Assembly: GCF_001678675.1 (NCBI RefSeq)
Contig: NZ_LZRN01000014.1
Coordinates: forward strand, 30,150 to 94,149
DNA length: 64,000 bases
Origin: Gelidibacter algens
GTDB lineage: Bacteria > Bacteroidota > Bacteroidia > Flavobacteriales > Flavobacteriaceae
Direction: 5' to 3'
Shown: positions 34,129 through 42,937 of the stretch, in pieces
Position numbering within the stretch: position 1 is the stretch's first letter
How the letters are laid out: every line of letters begins with the position of its first letter
Notes under the pieces: generated by a model
Told to the model about the DNA's origin: nothing
The model's input: only the letters and a program-made list of their open reading frames with translations
Databases searched by the model: none
Program-made: the position numbers and the translations under genes

Positions 34129-34666
34129 AATAAGGTGAAATCATAATATAAACAATCACTCCTGATATTGCAACATACAACCACATAGGAAAGGTGATTC
34201 TTGCAATTTTTTTATGGCGTTCAAAGTTATTGGTTATGGCTCTTACATAGGTAATCAGCACAAACGGAATAATAACGATTGATAAGATAATATGGGTAAT
34301 CAATATAAAAAAGTAAACGGATCTCATGACACCCTCACCGCCGTAGGAAGTAGAATTACTGGTCATGTGATAGGCAACGTACATAATCAGAAAAACAACT
34401 GAGCAGCCAATTGCCGTGGTCATTAAGTTTTTATGAAGCACAATGTTCTTGTTCCTGATTGCCCAAAATGCGATGATTAACACCAAGGCCGTCAATCCAT
34501 TTATAGTGGCATAAATAGGCGGTAAGAACGTAAGAGGCTCTACATCAAAACCCAAATCACGTAAGTTTACTCCGAATAGGGCAGCCACTACCAGTGGAAT
34601 GATGATTGACAAAAAAACAATCCACTTGTTATATTTTTTCTCTGCGGCTAGATTGGCGTTTTCCAT
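34121..34666 (-). CDS. DUF420 domain-containing membrane protein (oxidase assembly, CtaM-like)
   Basis: A 181-residue protein with five or so membrane helices and conserved histidines (YVAYHMTSNST, FFILITHIILSIVI, FERHKKIARITFPMWLYVAISG). DUF420 proteins are found with SCO and heme-copper oxidase genes, and related CtaM is needed for oxidase maturation. The ATG overlaps the SCO stop codon by one base (TAATG), so the two are translationally coupled. Confidence 0.88.
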   Translation of the reverse strand: MENANLAAEKKYNKWIVFLSIIIPLVVAALFGVNLRDLGFDVEPLTFLPPIYATINGLTALVLIIAFWAIRNKNIVLHKNLMTTAIGCSVVFLIMYVAYHMTSNSTSYGGEGVMRSVYFFILITHIILSIVIIPFVLITYVRAITNNFERHKKIARITFPMWLYVAISGVIVYIMISPYYA

Positions 34667-35424
34667 TATTCCTTCAACAATTTTGCGATATCTTCTTTTA
34701 GCATGGTAATTTGTTGCTCCATGCCATCTTCATCTGTTTTTTCCTCTTCTGAAATGATCCCGTTATAATAAATAATCGGACTTCCGGAAGCATCTGCTCT
34801 TGAACGTATAAACCCATTCTTGTCAATAAGCGCAAAATTGCCCGAATGTTCAAAGCCGCCTTCAACACTCTTATCCTCGGCTGTGTAAAGGTAAAAACCA
34901 TCATTTGCCAATTTATAAATCGCATCTTGATCACCAGTCATCAAATGCCAATTAGTACTTGTCACCCCATTTTCTTTGGCGTATGTCTTTAAAACATCAG
35001 GCGTATCAATACTTGGAGCTATCGTAAAAGACGCAATTCCAAAATCAGCTTCATTTGGGAATGCATTTTGGATTTCCACCATATTCGCATTCATCCTTGG
35101 GCAAATTGTTGGGCAGGTGGTAAAAAAGAATTCCAGCACATATACCTTACCCTCATAATCCTTATTGCTTATGGTTTTTCCATTCTGGTCTATAAAACTG
35201 AACTCAGGCACTTTTTTAGGTTTCCCGTTGATTTCAATAAATTGCAAATCTGAAAGGTTTCCAGGTTTCTTCTTCGGATTGAGTTTTATGTCTTCACTTC
35301 TGCTTTCATCTCTTACCACATCTTTACTACCGACACGATCGATGATTCTTGGAACAAAATAAATTCCAAACAACAGCACAATAAATGAAACACCTACATA
35401 AGAATAATTAGTTTTCTTGCTCAT
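34666..35424 (-). CDS. SCO family copper chaperone
   Basis: A 252-residue membrane-anchored thioredoxin-fold protein: an N-terminal helix (YVGVSFIVLLFGIYFVP), the copper-binding CPTIC motif (Cys104, Cys108), and the third ligand His193 in GGFEHSGN. It delivers copper to the CuA site of cytochrome oxidase. It lies in the oxidase assembly cluster, overlapping the upstream SCO-like gene by 17 bases and coupled to DUF420. Confidence 0.93.
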   Translation of the reverse strand: MSKKTNYSYVGVSFIVLLFGIYFVPRIIDRVGSKDVVRDESRSEDIKLNPKKKPGNLSDLQFIEINGKPKKVPEFSFIDQNGKTISNKDYEGKVYVLEFFFTTCPTICPRMNANMVEIQNAFPNEADFGIASFTIAPSIDTPDVLKTYAKENGVTSTNWHLMTGDQDAIYKLANDGFYLYTAEDKSVEGGFEHSGNFALIDKNGFIRSRADASGSPIIYYNGIISEEEKTDEDGMEQQITMLKEDIAKLLKE

Positions 35425-36121
35425 CTGTAACCCCCTTTAGTTCGTTAGCGCGCCGTGTTGAAGAGTCAAAATCACCTTTGCGTTTTTCTCTATATTCTGT
35501 AAACAACACGCGCATATCTTCGCTCATTTTATTTTTAAGTATGGCAACTTCAACACAATCATAAGACGTTAAGTCGTAAACAACATGGTTGTTTTCTTGC
35601 TCTCTTTCTGTCCTATCATCTAAACGACCACGTTGGTTGAGATCCATATCCACTATAAATACCCTTGATGTTGAAAGGTCATCATTTAATGGACGATCAG
35701 ATTGTAAACTGTTGAAAATGTTTTGTGTCTCTTCATCTGATAAGAACGCAAAATGCCAGTATTTTAGATCTTCATGAGATTCAATTTCGCGTTTTAAAAC
35801 ATCAAGATTGCCTTTTGCATCAGGAGATAAAATAGCAATAATCTGAAATTTTTTAAATCCTTTGAACTTGTCGTAGATCAATTCCTTTAAATTGGAAGCT
35901 GCGGTGGCTTTTTGTAGCGGGTCTTTACCAAAGAAGGCCAAAACCGTAATGTGGTCTTTAAGCTCATATTCACTGACTGTTTGAAGGTCCTGTATATTGC
36001 CTTTAACAATATCCAAAGCGTTGTAATTATGTTTTGCGGGAAGGAGCATCAACAGAAAAGCAACGGGAAGAAAAAACAAAATTCCGAGAACTGTATACCG
36101 TATTACAAGTTTTTTATCCAT
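35408..36121 (-). CDS. Membrane-anchored SCO-like protein lacking the copper-binding cysteines
   Basis: A 237-residue protein with one N-terminal helix (YTVLGILFFLPVAFLLMLL). The rest follows a SCO/thioredoxin-like order (ITVLAFFGKDPLQKA in place of the FFFTTCPTIC segment; FQIIAILSPDA; LKYWHFAFLSDEE; SRVFIVDMDLNQRGRLDD like the SCO end), but with no CxxxC. I therefore infer a degenerate SCO relative. The ATG at 36121 is chosen because it directly precedes the anchor; an open extension reaches 36220. It has a terminator just upstream and overlaps the real SCO gene. Confidence 0.65.
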   Translation of the reverse strand: MDKKLVIRYTVLGILFFLPVAFLLMLLPAKHNYNALDIVKGNIQDLQTVSEYELKDHITVLAFFGKDPLQKATAASNLKELIYDKFKGFKKFQIIAILSPDAKGNLDVLKREIESHEDLKYWHFAFLSDEETQNIFNSLQSDRPLNDDLSTSRVFIVDMDLNQRGRLDDRTEREQENNHVVYDLTSYDCVEVAILKNKMSEDMRVLFTEYREKRKGDFDSSTRRANELKGVTDEQEN

Positions 36122-36205
36122 TTGGGTTGATTTGCTTAAATTTTTGCACTTCAAGATTGAATTTTTGTCACTAAATGCACCCTGAAATACAGTTATGCAA
36201 AAATA

Positions 36206-36234
36206 AAAAAGACGGTTCAAATAACCGCCTTTTT
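36206..36234 (-). terminator. Terminator after the oxidase subunit IV gene
   Basis: Stem AAAAAG-A-CGGTT (36206-36217) paired with AACCG-C-CTTTTT (36223-36234), one mismatch, 5-base loop, followed on the minus strand by T-rich sequence. The bases just after it form a TATTTTTG -7-like box (36198-36205), which may start the SCO-like transcript. Confidence 0.65.
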
Positions 36235-36281
36235 ATATATGTTTAACACTTAAATGCTGCTGTTATAACAGCACAGGTATT

Positions 36282-36665
36282 TTAGAAATCAGACTTCACA
36301 AATCCTCTTCGGAAGACCTGCTCAATGTAGCCTCCTTCTTGCAACAGGATAAAGACCAAATAAGCGATTAAGAAGACGCTTGTCCATACCACCATACGTC
36401 TTAAGCTTGCTGTTTCATCTCTCATGTGCATAAAATCCCACGTAATATAATAGGCTTTCACTACGGTCAAGATGATGAAGATCCAGTTTAATGCTTTCAT
36501 ACCTAAAACTTCAACTAATAAAATTTCGGGCTTAAAAATACCTAAAGCAACTTCTATTGCCGTAACTAATGATAAAAAGATCAAAACCCCCCATATTTTT
36601 TGGGTATTAGATTTAAACTTTATCAATCCTCTAAATATTTCTAACTTATGTGCTTCTGCTGCCAT
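36282..36665 (-). CDS. Cytochrome c oxidase subunit IV family protein
   Basis: A 127-residue membrane protein with three helices (about 23-45, 55-75, 90-112) of the caa3-type COX4/CtaF family: TQKIWGVLIFLSLVTAIEVALG, YYITWDFMHMRDE, and the final helix LIAYLVFILLQEGGY. The ATG at 36665 (MAAEAHKLEIFRG) is used; an open extension to 36722 would overlap the subunit III gene and is not family-like. It sits 20 bases downstream of subunit III and is followed by a terminator. Confidence 0.88.
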   Translation of the reverse strand: MAAEAHKLEIFRGLIKFKSNTQKIWGVLIFLSLVTAIEVALGIFKPEILLVEVLGMKALNWIFIILTVVKAYYITWDFMHMRDETASLRRMVVWTSVFLIAYLVFILLQEGGYIEQVFRRGFVKSDF

Positions 36666-36685
36666 GTTTAACGATATTATATAAA

Positions 36686-37663
36686 TTATACTAAGTAGAA
36701 GAATGTAAATACAAACACCCAAACTAAATCAACAAAGTGCCAATATAGCCCGACCTTCTCAACCATTTCATAACTTCCTCTTTTCTCATAAGTTCCAACA
36801 AGTACGTTGAAGAAGATGATAATGTTCAATAGTATCCCTACAGATACGTGGAACCCGTGGAATCCTGTAATGAAGAAGAAATAATTGGCGAACAACGGCG
36901 GACCGTATTCGTTGTGTCTCAGGTTAGCACCTTCAACAACAGTGCTTCCTTTTGTTTGTATTTCCTTGAGCGACTCACTACGTGATAAAATTGTTTTATG
37001 ACCCTCTCCAGAGGCGTAAGTAGTTCTCACGACCAAATCCGGATTGGCCTCAAAGCCTGCCAATACTTCGTCAAACGTATAATTTGGAAGCACACCTTCG
37101 CTTGTAAACCAAACACCTTTTTTACTCTCGTGCTGCTCTCTATCTCTATTCTGTGCAATGGCAAAGTCTTTTAATGCCACCTGATTACCGTCGCCGTCCA
37201 AAATATGTAAAATATTACCACCGTTTGTAGCTACTGCACCATATTCACCTTTAATAAAAGTAGTCCACTCATAGGCTTGAGAACCAACAAAAATCAAACC
37301 TCCCAGAATCGTCAAGAACATGTAAATAGTTACTTTGGCTTTGTTCATATGATGTCCTGCATCTACTGCCAAAACCATCGTAACAGAAGACATGATCAAT
37401 ATAAAGGTCATGAATGCCACAAAAATCATAGGGTAGTTCCCGTGTATAAAAGGAACGTGTGTAAAGACGTTATCAGCAATTGGCCAAATATCGGCAAATT
37501 TGAATCTTGAAAATCCGTAAGCGGCCAAGAACCCAGCGAAAGTTAACGCATCTGAAGTGATGAAAAACCACATCATCATTTTGCCATAACTCGTATTTAG
37601 TGGCTCAGTACCTCCACCCCAACGCTTGTTTTCGGCACTAGTTTTCACGACAGTCGTATCCAT
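36686..37663 (-). CDS. Heme-copper oxidase subunit III (long form)
   Basis: A 325-residue membrane protein of the CoxC family. N-terminal helices include MMMWFFITSDALTFAGFLAAYGF; the C-terminal part has YFFFITGFHGFHVSVGILLNI and FVDLVWVFVFTFFYLV, the hallmark helices of subunit III. Between them is a soluble insertion (about 140-235) not found in the short form. It is the second subunit III gene in tandem. Subunits I and II are not in this window, so they are encoded elsewhere. Confidence 0.93.
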   Translation of the reverse strand: MDTTVVKTSAENKRWGGGTEPLNTSYGKMMMWFFITSDALTFAGFLAAYGFSRFKFADIWPIADNVFTHVPFIHGNYPMIFVAFMTFILIMSSVTMVLAVDAGHHMNKAKVTIYMFLTILGGLIFVGSQAYEWTTFIKGEYGAVATNGGNILHILDGDGNQVALKDFAIAQNRDREQHESKKGVWFTSEGVLPNYTFDEVLAGFEANPDLVVRTTYASGEGHKTILSRSESLKEIQTKGSTVVEGANLRHNEYGPPLFANYFFFITGFHGFHVSVGILLNIIIFFNVLVGTYEKRGSYEMVEKVGLYWHFVDLVWVFVFTFFYLV

Positions 37664-37810
37664 ATGTAGTGATTCGTTTTTTTTAGTTTAAAAGTTGCAC
37701 AAAAATAATCAATTTATTCATCTAAAGAAGCATCCTCAATAATTTTTGAGGCGTTGTTAGCAATGTTTATTGCAGTTTTGAGGTCATAATCAAGACAAAA
37801 AGATTCGAGA

Positions 37811-38395
37811 TTATTTCACAAAATATAAAAATAAAAAGAGATATACCCATAGTATATCAATAAAATGCCAAAATGTAGCCGCAAGTTCAAAACCAAGCAT
37901 TCTATCCGCTGTATACTTTTGTTTAAAATGATTATAAATTACAACTAAAATACAAACGAGGCCAACTATGACGTGCAAAATATGCATCATAGCGATCAAA
38001 TAGATGTAGGACATTGTGATATTACTGGTAGGCCCAGTAAAGTTATAGCCTAAATCAATAATTTGCTGAAAGGCAAAGAATTGATTCAGGATAAAGACAA
38101 TACCTAAAACGAAGGTTGTCATCAACCATAGTGTTGCCATCTGTCTTTGGCGGCTTTTGAGGGCGCTTTGTGCCAACATAAAAGTGCCACTACTAATCAT
38201 TACAACCACCGTACTAATAATAAATGCGTTTGGCAATTGGAAATCCCCTAACCAGTCTTCCCTACTGCTACTCACCACAAAAGCACTGGTCCATCCTGCA
38301 AAGGACATGACTAAAGACACGATGCCAAACCAGAGCATCATCTTTTTTGCTCGGCTATTTTTTTCTTCTAAAGTTCCTTGTGTTAAATCCATCAT
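37811..38395 (-). CDS. Heme-copper oxidase subunit III (short form)
   Basis: A 194-residue membrane protein with five helices and the subunit III signature near the end (MMHILHVIVGLVCILVVI; AATFWHFIDILWVYLFLFLY). It lacks the soluble insertion of its neighbour. Start at ATG 38395 overlaps the last 4 bases of the heme O synthase gene, so the two are coupled. An alternative ATG is one codon later. A small hairpin (37734-37751) lies between it and the long subunit III gene. Confidence 0.93.
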   Translation of the reverse strand: MMDLTQGTLEEKNSRAKKMMLWFGIVSLVMSFAGWTSAFVVSSSREDWLGDFQLPNAFIISTVVVMISSGTFMLAQSALKSRQRQMATLWLMTTFVLGIVFILNQFFAFQQIIDLGYNFTGPTSNITMSYIYLIAMMHILHVIVGLVCILVVIYNHFKQKYTADRMLGFELAATFWHFIDILWVYLFLFLYFVK

Positions 38396-39285
38396 CTTAT
38401 AAATTTATCTGCAACGTAAACAATTTGCAACAAGGTAATGTAGGCTACACTTGCGAGCATCAATTGTTTAGCGGCTTGCGCTGTTCTCTTTTTAAATAAT
38501 TCTAATGAGTAAAAAATCATAACCAGTCCTAAAGCAAATACAATTGCCGCAGCAACGATAGATAACTTCAAATCTCCCGTCACCCCAAACACCGGAATGA
38601 TGGATACCAGCACGGTCCAAATGGTGTATATAATAATTTGTCTAGCCGTGCCTTTATCTCGTTTTCCTGTTGGAAGCATGAAGAATCCACCCTTTTTATA
38701 ATCCTCAAACAAAAACCAACCAATAGCCCAAAAGTGAGGAAACTGCCAAAAAAACTGGATTGCAAATAAAGTCCCTGATTCAATTCCGAAATTATCACGA
38801 GCGGCAACCCAACCCAACATAAACGGAATGGCTCCAGGAATAGCACCTGCGAAAACTGAAAACGGTGTTTTCGTTTTTAAAGGGGTATAAACACTGGTAT
38901 ATAAAAAAATGGAGATGGCGCCGTACATGGCGGTTCGTGGATTAATTATATATAATGTGGCAATCCCTAATATTGTAAAGGTAACGGCAAGTGCAAACGC
39001 TGAATTGACGGAGATACGTCCAGTTGGAATGGGCCTATTCTTAGTACGGTCCATGAGCACATCCAAATCACGCTCAATAATTTGGTTGTAGGCATTAGAG
39101 GCCCCTACCATAAAGTATCCGCCAAAAGCCAATAGCACAATAGTACCAAAATCAATGGTTTCTGCACCTAACAAATAACCAGCTATTGCAGAAAACACAA
39201 CGCTTAATGACAATCGCATCTTGGTTATTTCCTTAAAATCAGAAATAATTGAGACACTTGATAAAGAAGAATTTGTCGTTGCCAA
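38392..39285 (-). CDS. cyoE: Protoheme IX farnesyltransferase (heme O synthase)
   Basis: A 297-residue UbiA-type prenyltransferase with about nine membrane helices. It has the diagnostic NAYNQIIERDLDVLMDRTKNRPIP motif (Asp-rich, near 65-88) and the second VYTPLKTKTPFSVFAGAIPGAIP loop. It attaches a farnesyl group to heme b to make heme O for the terminal oxidase. It is the first gene of the oxidase cluster and has a good promoter 34 bases upstream of its start. Confidence 0.95.
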   Translation of the reverse strand: MATTNSSLSSVSIISDFKEITKMRLSLSVVFSAIAGYLLGAETIDFGTIVLLAFGGYFMVGASNAYNQIIERDLDVLMDRTKNRPIPTGRISVNSAFALAVTFTILGIATLYIINPRTAMYGAISIFLYTSVYTPLKTKTPFSVFAGAIPGAIPFMLGWVAARDNFGIESGTLFAIQFFWQFPHFWAIGWFLFEDYKKGGFFMLPTGKRDKGTARQIIIYTIWTVLVSIIPVFGVTGDLKLSIVAAAIVFALGLVMIFYSLELFKKRTAQAAKQLMLASVAYITLLQIVYVADKFIR

Positions 39286-39318
39286 TCGGTCTTGTATTTA
39301 TCGCTATTTAATGCGAGT

Positions 39319-39349
39319 GCAAAGATACTTTGAAAATTGGTTTTGAGCA
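39319..39349 (-). promoter_or_regulatory. Promoter of the heme O synthase-oxidase operon
   Basis: Minus-strand TTG (39347-39349), 20 bases, TATCTTTG (39319-39326): both elements match the Bacteroidota consensus, 34 bases before the cyoE start codon. Confidence 0.65.
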
Positions 39350-39609
39350 ATTCAATTAGTGAATAAATAAATTTCTAAATGTATTTTGAATTGATAAGAA
39401 TCTGAGCCCCTATGAACTTGAGAATTATAGGTTGCAGAAGTAATAGTTAAACCGCGATGCACGACGTTCCAATCATCAAAAACACTTGGCAAAGAATTAA
39501 ATTATCCCCGAAATGAATTTGTTTTAGTGCCGAGAATAGGAGCTTTAGTTGGTGTTTTCCAACAGCATATCATATCATAAATAAATAACTCAATTATAAA
39601 AAGCGAGAC
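39350..39609. other. Divergence-free spacer upstream of cyoE
   Basis: About 260 bases between the oxidase promoter and the hairpin that follows the RemB-like gene. No coding frame, tRNA or repeat array was recognised. Confidence 0.4.
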
Positions 39610-39656
39610 TTGATTATTAAGTTTCCTGCCTCCGCAGGAATTTGGTTAATAATCAA
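39610..39656. repeat. Two-part inverted repeat over the RemB-like stop codon
   Basis: Outer arms TTGATTATTAA (39610-39620) and TTAATAATCAA (39646-39656), 11 bp and perfect, enclose an inner stem TTCCTGC/GCAGGAA (39623-39629 with 39634-39640, loop CTCC). The right outer arm contains the last codons and stop of the gene ending at 39646. Lacks an immediate long T run, so it is either a weak terminator or a REP-like 3' element. Confidence 0.7.
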
Positions 39657-41769
39657 AATACCAATTGAACAAATCTGTTTTTATTCCGAGATTAAACCAA
39701 ACCGTACTATTATTGAAGGTGGTTGCTGTATTGGCTTCTGGATTGAAGTTTCTAAAACTGATATTTGTGAAAATTTTCAAATGGCTTACCGGATTGATGA
39801 TATACCCTCCTTGCAGCTCAGCATTAAACGTTTTAGTGGTATTGCCCTGACCAATTTTTACACCAGAATCAAAAGGTCGCTCATTGTAATTTCTATAAAT
39901 ATCACCTCCATAACTGAAGTTATCAGTACCGTCATTAAAATCAAATCCGCGTGTCCCGAATATAAATTTAGCATCGGCAAACCAACGCTCGTAGTTGTAA
40001 TGGCCAATAACTATAAACTCCCTAAAATTGGCACCCCATAAATGCGCCATGGGCTGATTGCTATGGCCGTAATTATTAACAACCGTGTTATGGGAATAGG
40101 TATACGGACGCACTTGGTTATACTCCAACTGTAACATCAAATTATCAACCTTAAAGGCGTCATAATATTTCGCCCCCAATTGGTATCCGAATTTGTTCTT
40201 CCAACTTTTGTTTTGCGCTTTCACATCACTCAAAGAGAATTCATCCAAAATAAACTGTCCGTATAAATTGATTTTGTTGTTCCATTTATATTTTGCTGAA
40301 GCGCCTACAATGGCATTTCCAGATCCCTGACCGGCTTCAAACTCTACAGCTCTAAAAAAGATGATGGGATTTAGATAATTGACATCAAAACCTCTACCAT
40401 TGGTGTCGGTCCACATCACAGATTCAAACAGCCCTATATTGAGGCGTTTAGAGACATTCCAGCTTAAATAATGATTAGCCATATATTTGGTCATAAAGGC
40501 TTTGTCTTCAATCACTGCGTCACGCACATCTCTGAGCCACATCCACGTATTGGTGTATTTAATTTTCCAAAATTTGGTATTTAATTTCAAGAAGGTCTGC
40601 GGACTTGCCACATCACTTTGCAATAAAGAACGGTACCCATCTCCAATAAAATTTTTCCCGTGGCCAAATTGCACATTGATAAACTTTGTTGGCGCATAGG
40701 ACAAGTAGGCTTCCGCCACCGGATAATCATAAGCATCATCCTTAAAACGTTTACCAATGCCACGTCCTGGAATAATAGCGGGATCAGGCCCAAAGGCTTT
40801 TAAACTTTCTGCATAGTGATTGTAATATTGCGCAAATCTCCCCTGGCTTTCAAAAACTGACGCTGAAAAACTAAACTTTTTTCCTAAGCCTCCCTGAACA
40901 TACAACCCACGGGTGTTATTGAAGGTGGTGTTAAAATCAGCATCTGTATCTTTACCAACTTGCAAATCAAATACGGGATCAATGGTAAACCAATAGTCTT
41001 CACCTTGCAGTTGCACCAAGTGCTCATCCCATAATTTTCTACTCCACCAAGCGTCTGAGCCTTTGATCAATGCCTCTTTTTCCGCTTTAAAATCATAATA
41101 GGGCGACACATCTTCATAAACAAAAGGTTTTGCGGCCGTGTGGCTGTTGGTACCCAAAGCGTTCATATTGGCATCAAAGCGCGAATAATATTGATGTGTA
41201 AATGGAATGTTTAATTGGCTGCTGTATTCTAAACCTTGATAGTTCTTAATTGTATTGGTGATGCTGTCAAATTCATTGGAAACAATTGTGTTGAGATCCA
41301 CAACTTTCTTTATACTGTTTTGTCCTTCTGAAACACTTGTACTTATAATTTCAGGGTTGACCAACGGTATTTTTATCGTTAAAGAATACTGATAAAACGT
41401 AGGTTTTCCGTTATAGGTTCCCGGCTGAAGTTGTGGCAAAGAATCAAAAATGCGTCTGGTCTCCTCTTTTAAGGCATCATAAACTGCGTCTACATACACA
41501 ACACTTACGGTGCCTGATTTATCAACTTCAAAAAGCACTTTTATGTCACCTTTATAACTGTCATTGGGAACCTCTTGGGGAACGTTAAAATTTTCAAAAA
41601 TATACTGGTTGAGTTTAGTGTTGAAACAGATCTTTAAATTATCAATGGGCTGATCTTCACAACCCTTAAAAACAGGAGGTTTCTCATAAATTTCAATAGT
41701 TTGGGAAAAACTGCTGAGTTGAAAACTGATAAAAACACTTAAGAAGAAATACTTCATAGACGGTGGCAA
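39646..41769 (-). CDS. RemB-like gliding-associated outer-membrane barrel with N-terminal TonB-C-like domain
   Basis: A 707-residue exported protein (signal peptide ending SSFSQ). Residues ~25-135 look like a TonB C-terminal domain (PPVFKGCEDQ; IKVLFEVDKSGTVSVVYVDA; TRRIFDSLPQLQPGTYNGKP), matching the two TonB genes beside it. The rest is a Wzi-like capsule-assembly barrel (VQFGHGKNFIGDGYRSLLQSD, FDVNYLNPIIFFRAVEF). Flavobacterial gliding protein RemB has about this length and barrel type, so a RemB relation is likely but not proven. ATG 41757 (MKYFFLS) is an alternative start. Confidence 0.7.
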   Translation of the reverse strand: MPPSMKYFFLSVFISFQLSSFSQTIEIYEKPPVFKGCEDQPIDNLKICFNTKLNQYIFENFNVPQEVPNDSYKGDIKVLFEVDKSGTVSVVYVDAVYDALKEETRRIFDSLPQLQPGTYNGKPTFYQYSLTIKIPLVNPEIISTSVSEGQNSIKKVVDLNTIVSNEFDSITNTIKNYQGLEYSSQLNIPFTHQYYSRFDANMNALGTNSHTAAKPFVYEDVSPYYDFKAEKEALIKGSDAWWSRKLWDEHLVQLQGEDYWFTIDPVFDLQVGKDTDADFNTTFNNTRGLYVQGGLGKKFSFSASVFESQGRFAQYYNHYAESLKAFGPDPAIIPGRGIGKRFKDDAYDYPVAEAYLSYAPTKFINVQFGHGKNFIGDGYRSLLQSDVASPQTFLKLNTKFWKIKYTNTWMWLRDVRDAVIEDKAFMTKYMANHYLSWNVSKRLNIGLFESVMWTDTNGRGFDVNYLNPIIFFRAVEFEAGQGSGNAIVGASAKYKWNNKINLYGQFILDEFSLSDVKAQNKSWKNKFGYQLGAKYYDAFKVDNLMLQLEYNQVRPYTYSHNTVVNNYGHSNQPMAHLWGANFREFIVIGHYNYERWFADAKFIFGTRGFDFNDGTDNFSYGGDIYRNYNERPFDSGVKIGQGNTTKTFNAELQGGYIINPVSHLKIFTNISFRNFNPEANTATTFNNSTVWFNLGIKTDLFNWYFDY

Positions 41770-41932
41770 CCTTTATTACGGACGAAAGATACTATTTTTT
41801 TCAAAACAGGCATGTGATATCCAAAAAGTTCAATCAACCTAATGCCATAAAAAGAGAGTTACTGAAAGCGTTATTCTGTTTAGAACAAACTTTCAATAAC
41901 TCGATGAAAATGGGCGGCATTCCAATCGCTTT

Positions 41933-42724
41933 TTATTGTACGTCAAATACAATTGGCAACGTGTACATTACAGATACTGGTTTGTGGCGTTGTTTTCCGG
42001 GAACCATTTGAGGCACTTGCATAAGGACACGTTGGGCCTCGCCTTCCAAACGTTTTGATGGTGCTCTTGATATGATCTCGGTGACTTTACCTGTTTGGTC
42101 AATTTTAAATTGGACATAAATCTTCTGTATACCAAACAATCCCAATTCGCTGGCAATGTTGGTATCGAATTTTTTCTTGATAAGCGTGCTGAGTTTGTCA
42201 GACATACATGCTCTGCGTTCATCATTGGTTTTAGCAGATTCACAACCTGGGTAAATAGGCACTTGTTCCACCCCGATAATATTGAAAACTTCAGGTTCAT
42301 CAATTATAGGTGCAGCCTCTACAAACACGGTATCAGGGTCTATCGGATCAGTGTACACTAATGGTTCAGTCAGGATTTCTAATGAGGGCGCTTCAGAGTC
42401 ATCAGGCTTTACTATAGGGTCTTTGGATAGCACTACAGTCCTATTTTGGCGCTCTATTTTTTTCTGTTTGGTAGTTTCAGCCATTCGAAATACTTCCGGA
42501 GTTACCTCGGCCAAGGGATCCTCAATAGCCACTTGACTGAGTTGGTAGTTTTTTTCCTTAAACTTCATTTCAAAAAGTGAGTACGTAAGCATCAAGCAGA
42601 GAATCAATCCGACCTGAAAATAGAGCGCAGAATTTTTTTGTAAATTGGCATCATGCTTTTGTGATTTTACATCGCGAACATTGCTCTGATCAGCAACATC
42701 GCTTGGTTTTTTAAAATTTCTCAT
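41933..42724 (-). CDS. TonB family energy transducer (paralogue without proline tract)
   Basis: A 263-residue protein: one N-terminal helix (SALYFQVGLILCLMLTYSLF), a periplasmic acidic linker, then a TonB C-terminal domain (VEQVPIYPGCESA; IYVQFKIDQTGKVTEI; QVPQMVPGKQRHKPVSVMYTLP). It couples the proton motive force to outer-membrane receptors. Unlike the neighbouring tonB at 42938, it lacks a poly-proline spacer. It lies after two successive hairpins. Its Cys positions (PGCE, RRACMSDK) are shared with the paralogue. Confidence 0.88.
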   Translation of the reverse strand: MRNFKKPSDVADQSNVRDVKSQKHDANLQKNSALYFQVGLILCLMLTYSLFEMKFKEKNYQLSQVAIEDPLAEVTPEVFRMAETTKQKKIERQNRTVVLSKDPIVKPDDSEAPSLEILTEPLVYTDPIDPDTVFVEAAPIIDEPEVFNIIGVEQVPIYPGCESAKTNDERRACMSDKLSTLIKKKFDTNIASELGLFGIQKIYVQFKIDQTGKVTEIISRAPSKRLEGEAQRVLMQVPQMVPGKQRHKPVSVMYTLPIVFDVQ

Positions 42725-42782
42725 AATATGTGTATTTAAGATGTTAATATTATGATAAAATCACAACAAGCATACCAAAACG

Positions 42783-42816
42783 AAAACCCCGTCTCATTAA
42801 TTAGACGGGGTTTTTA
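42783..42816 (-). terminator. Strong hairpin upstream of the second tonB gene
   Basis: Stem AAAACCCCGTCT (42783-42794) paired with AGACGGGGTTTT (42803-42814), 8-base loop. It is symmetrical and could end transcription from either side. It lies 59 bases before the ATG at 42724, so an attenuator role is possible. Confidence 0.75.
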
Positions 42817-42884
42817 TTGGCCTCTAATAACACTGCAATAAAGTAGTTTTTGATCTCTCCAGAAAAGTGGTAAAAAGAGCAACT

Positions 42885-42912
42885 AAAAAACCCCAAGCTT
42901 TCGCATTGGGGT
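42885..42912 (-). terminator. Intrinsic terminator of the first tonB gene
   Basis: Stem ACCCCAA/TTGGGGT (42890-42896 with 42906-42912), with extra GC pairs inside. On the minus strand it is followed by six T. It lies 26 bases after the tonB stop codon. Confidence 0.8.
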
Positions 42913-42937
42913 CTCTCTTTATATTAGAATTATATTT

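Noticed and set aside
36666..36722. N-terminal extension of the oxidase subunit IV protein
   Set aside because: The added hydrophobic residues come from the antisense of the subunit III end and spacer, and would overlap the subunit III gene.
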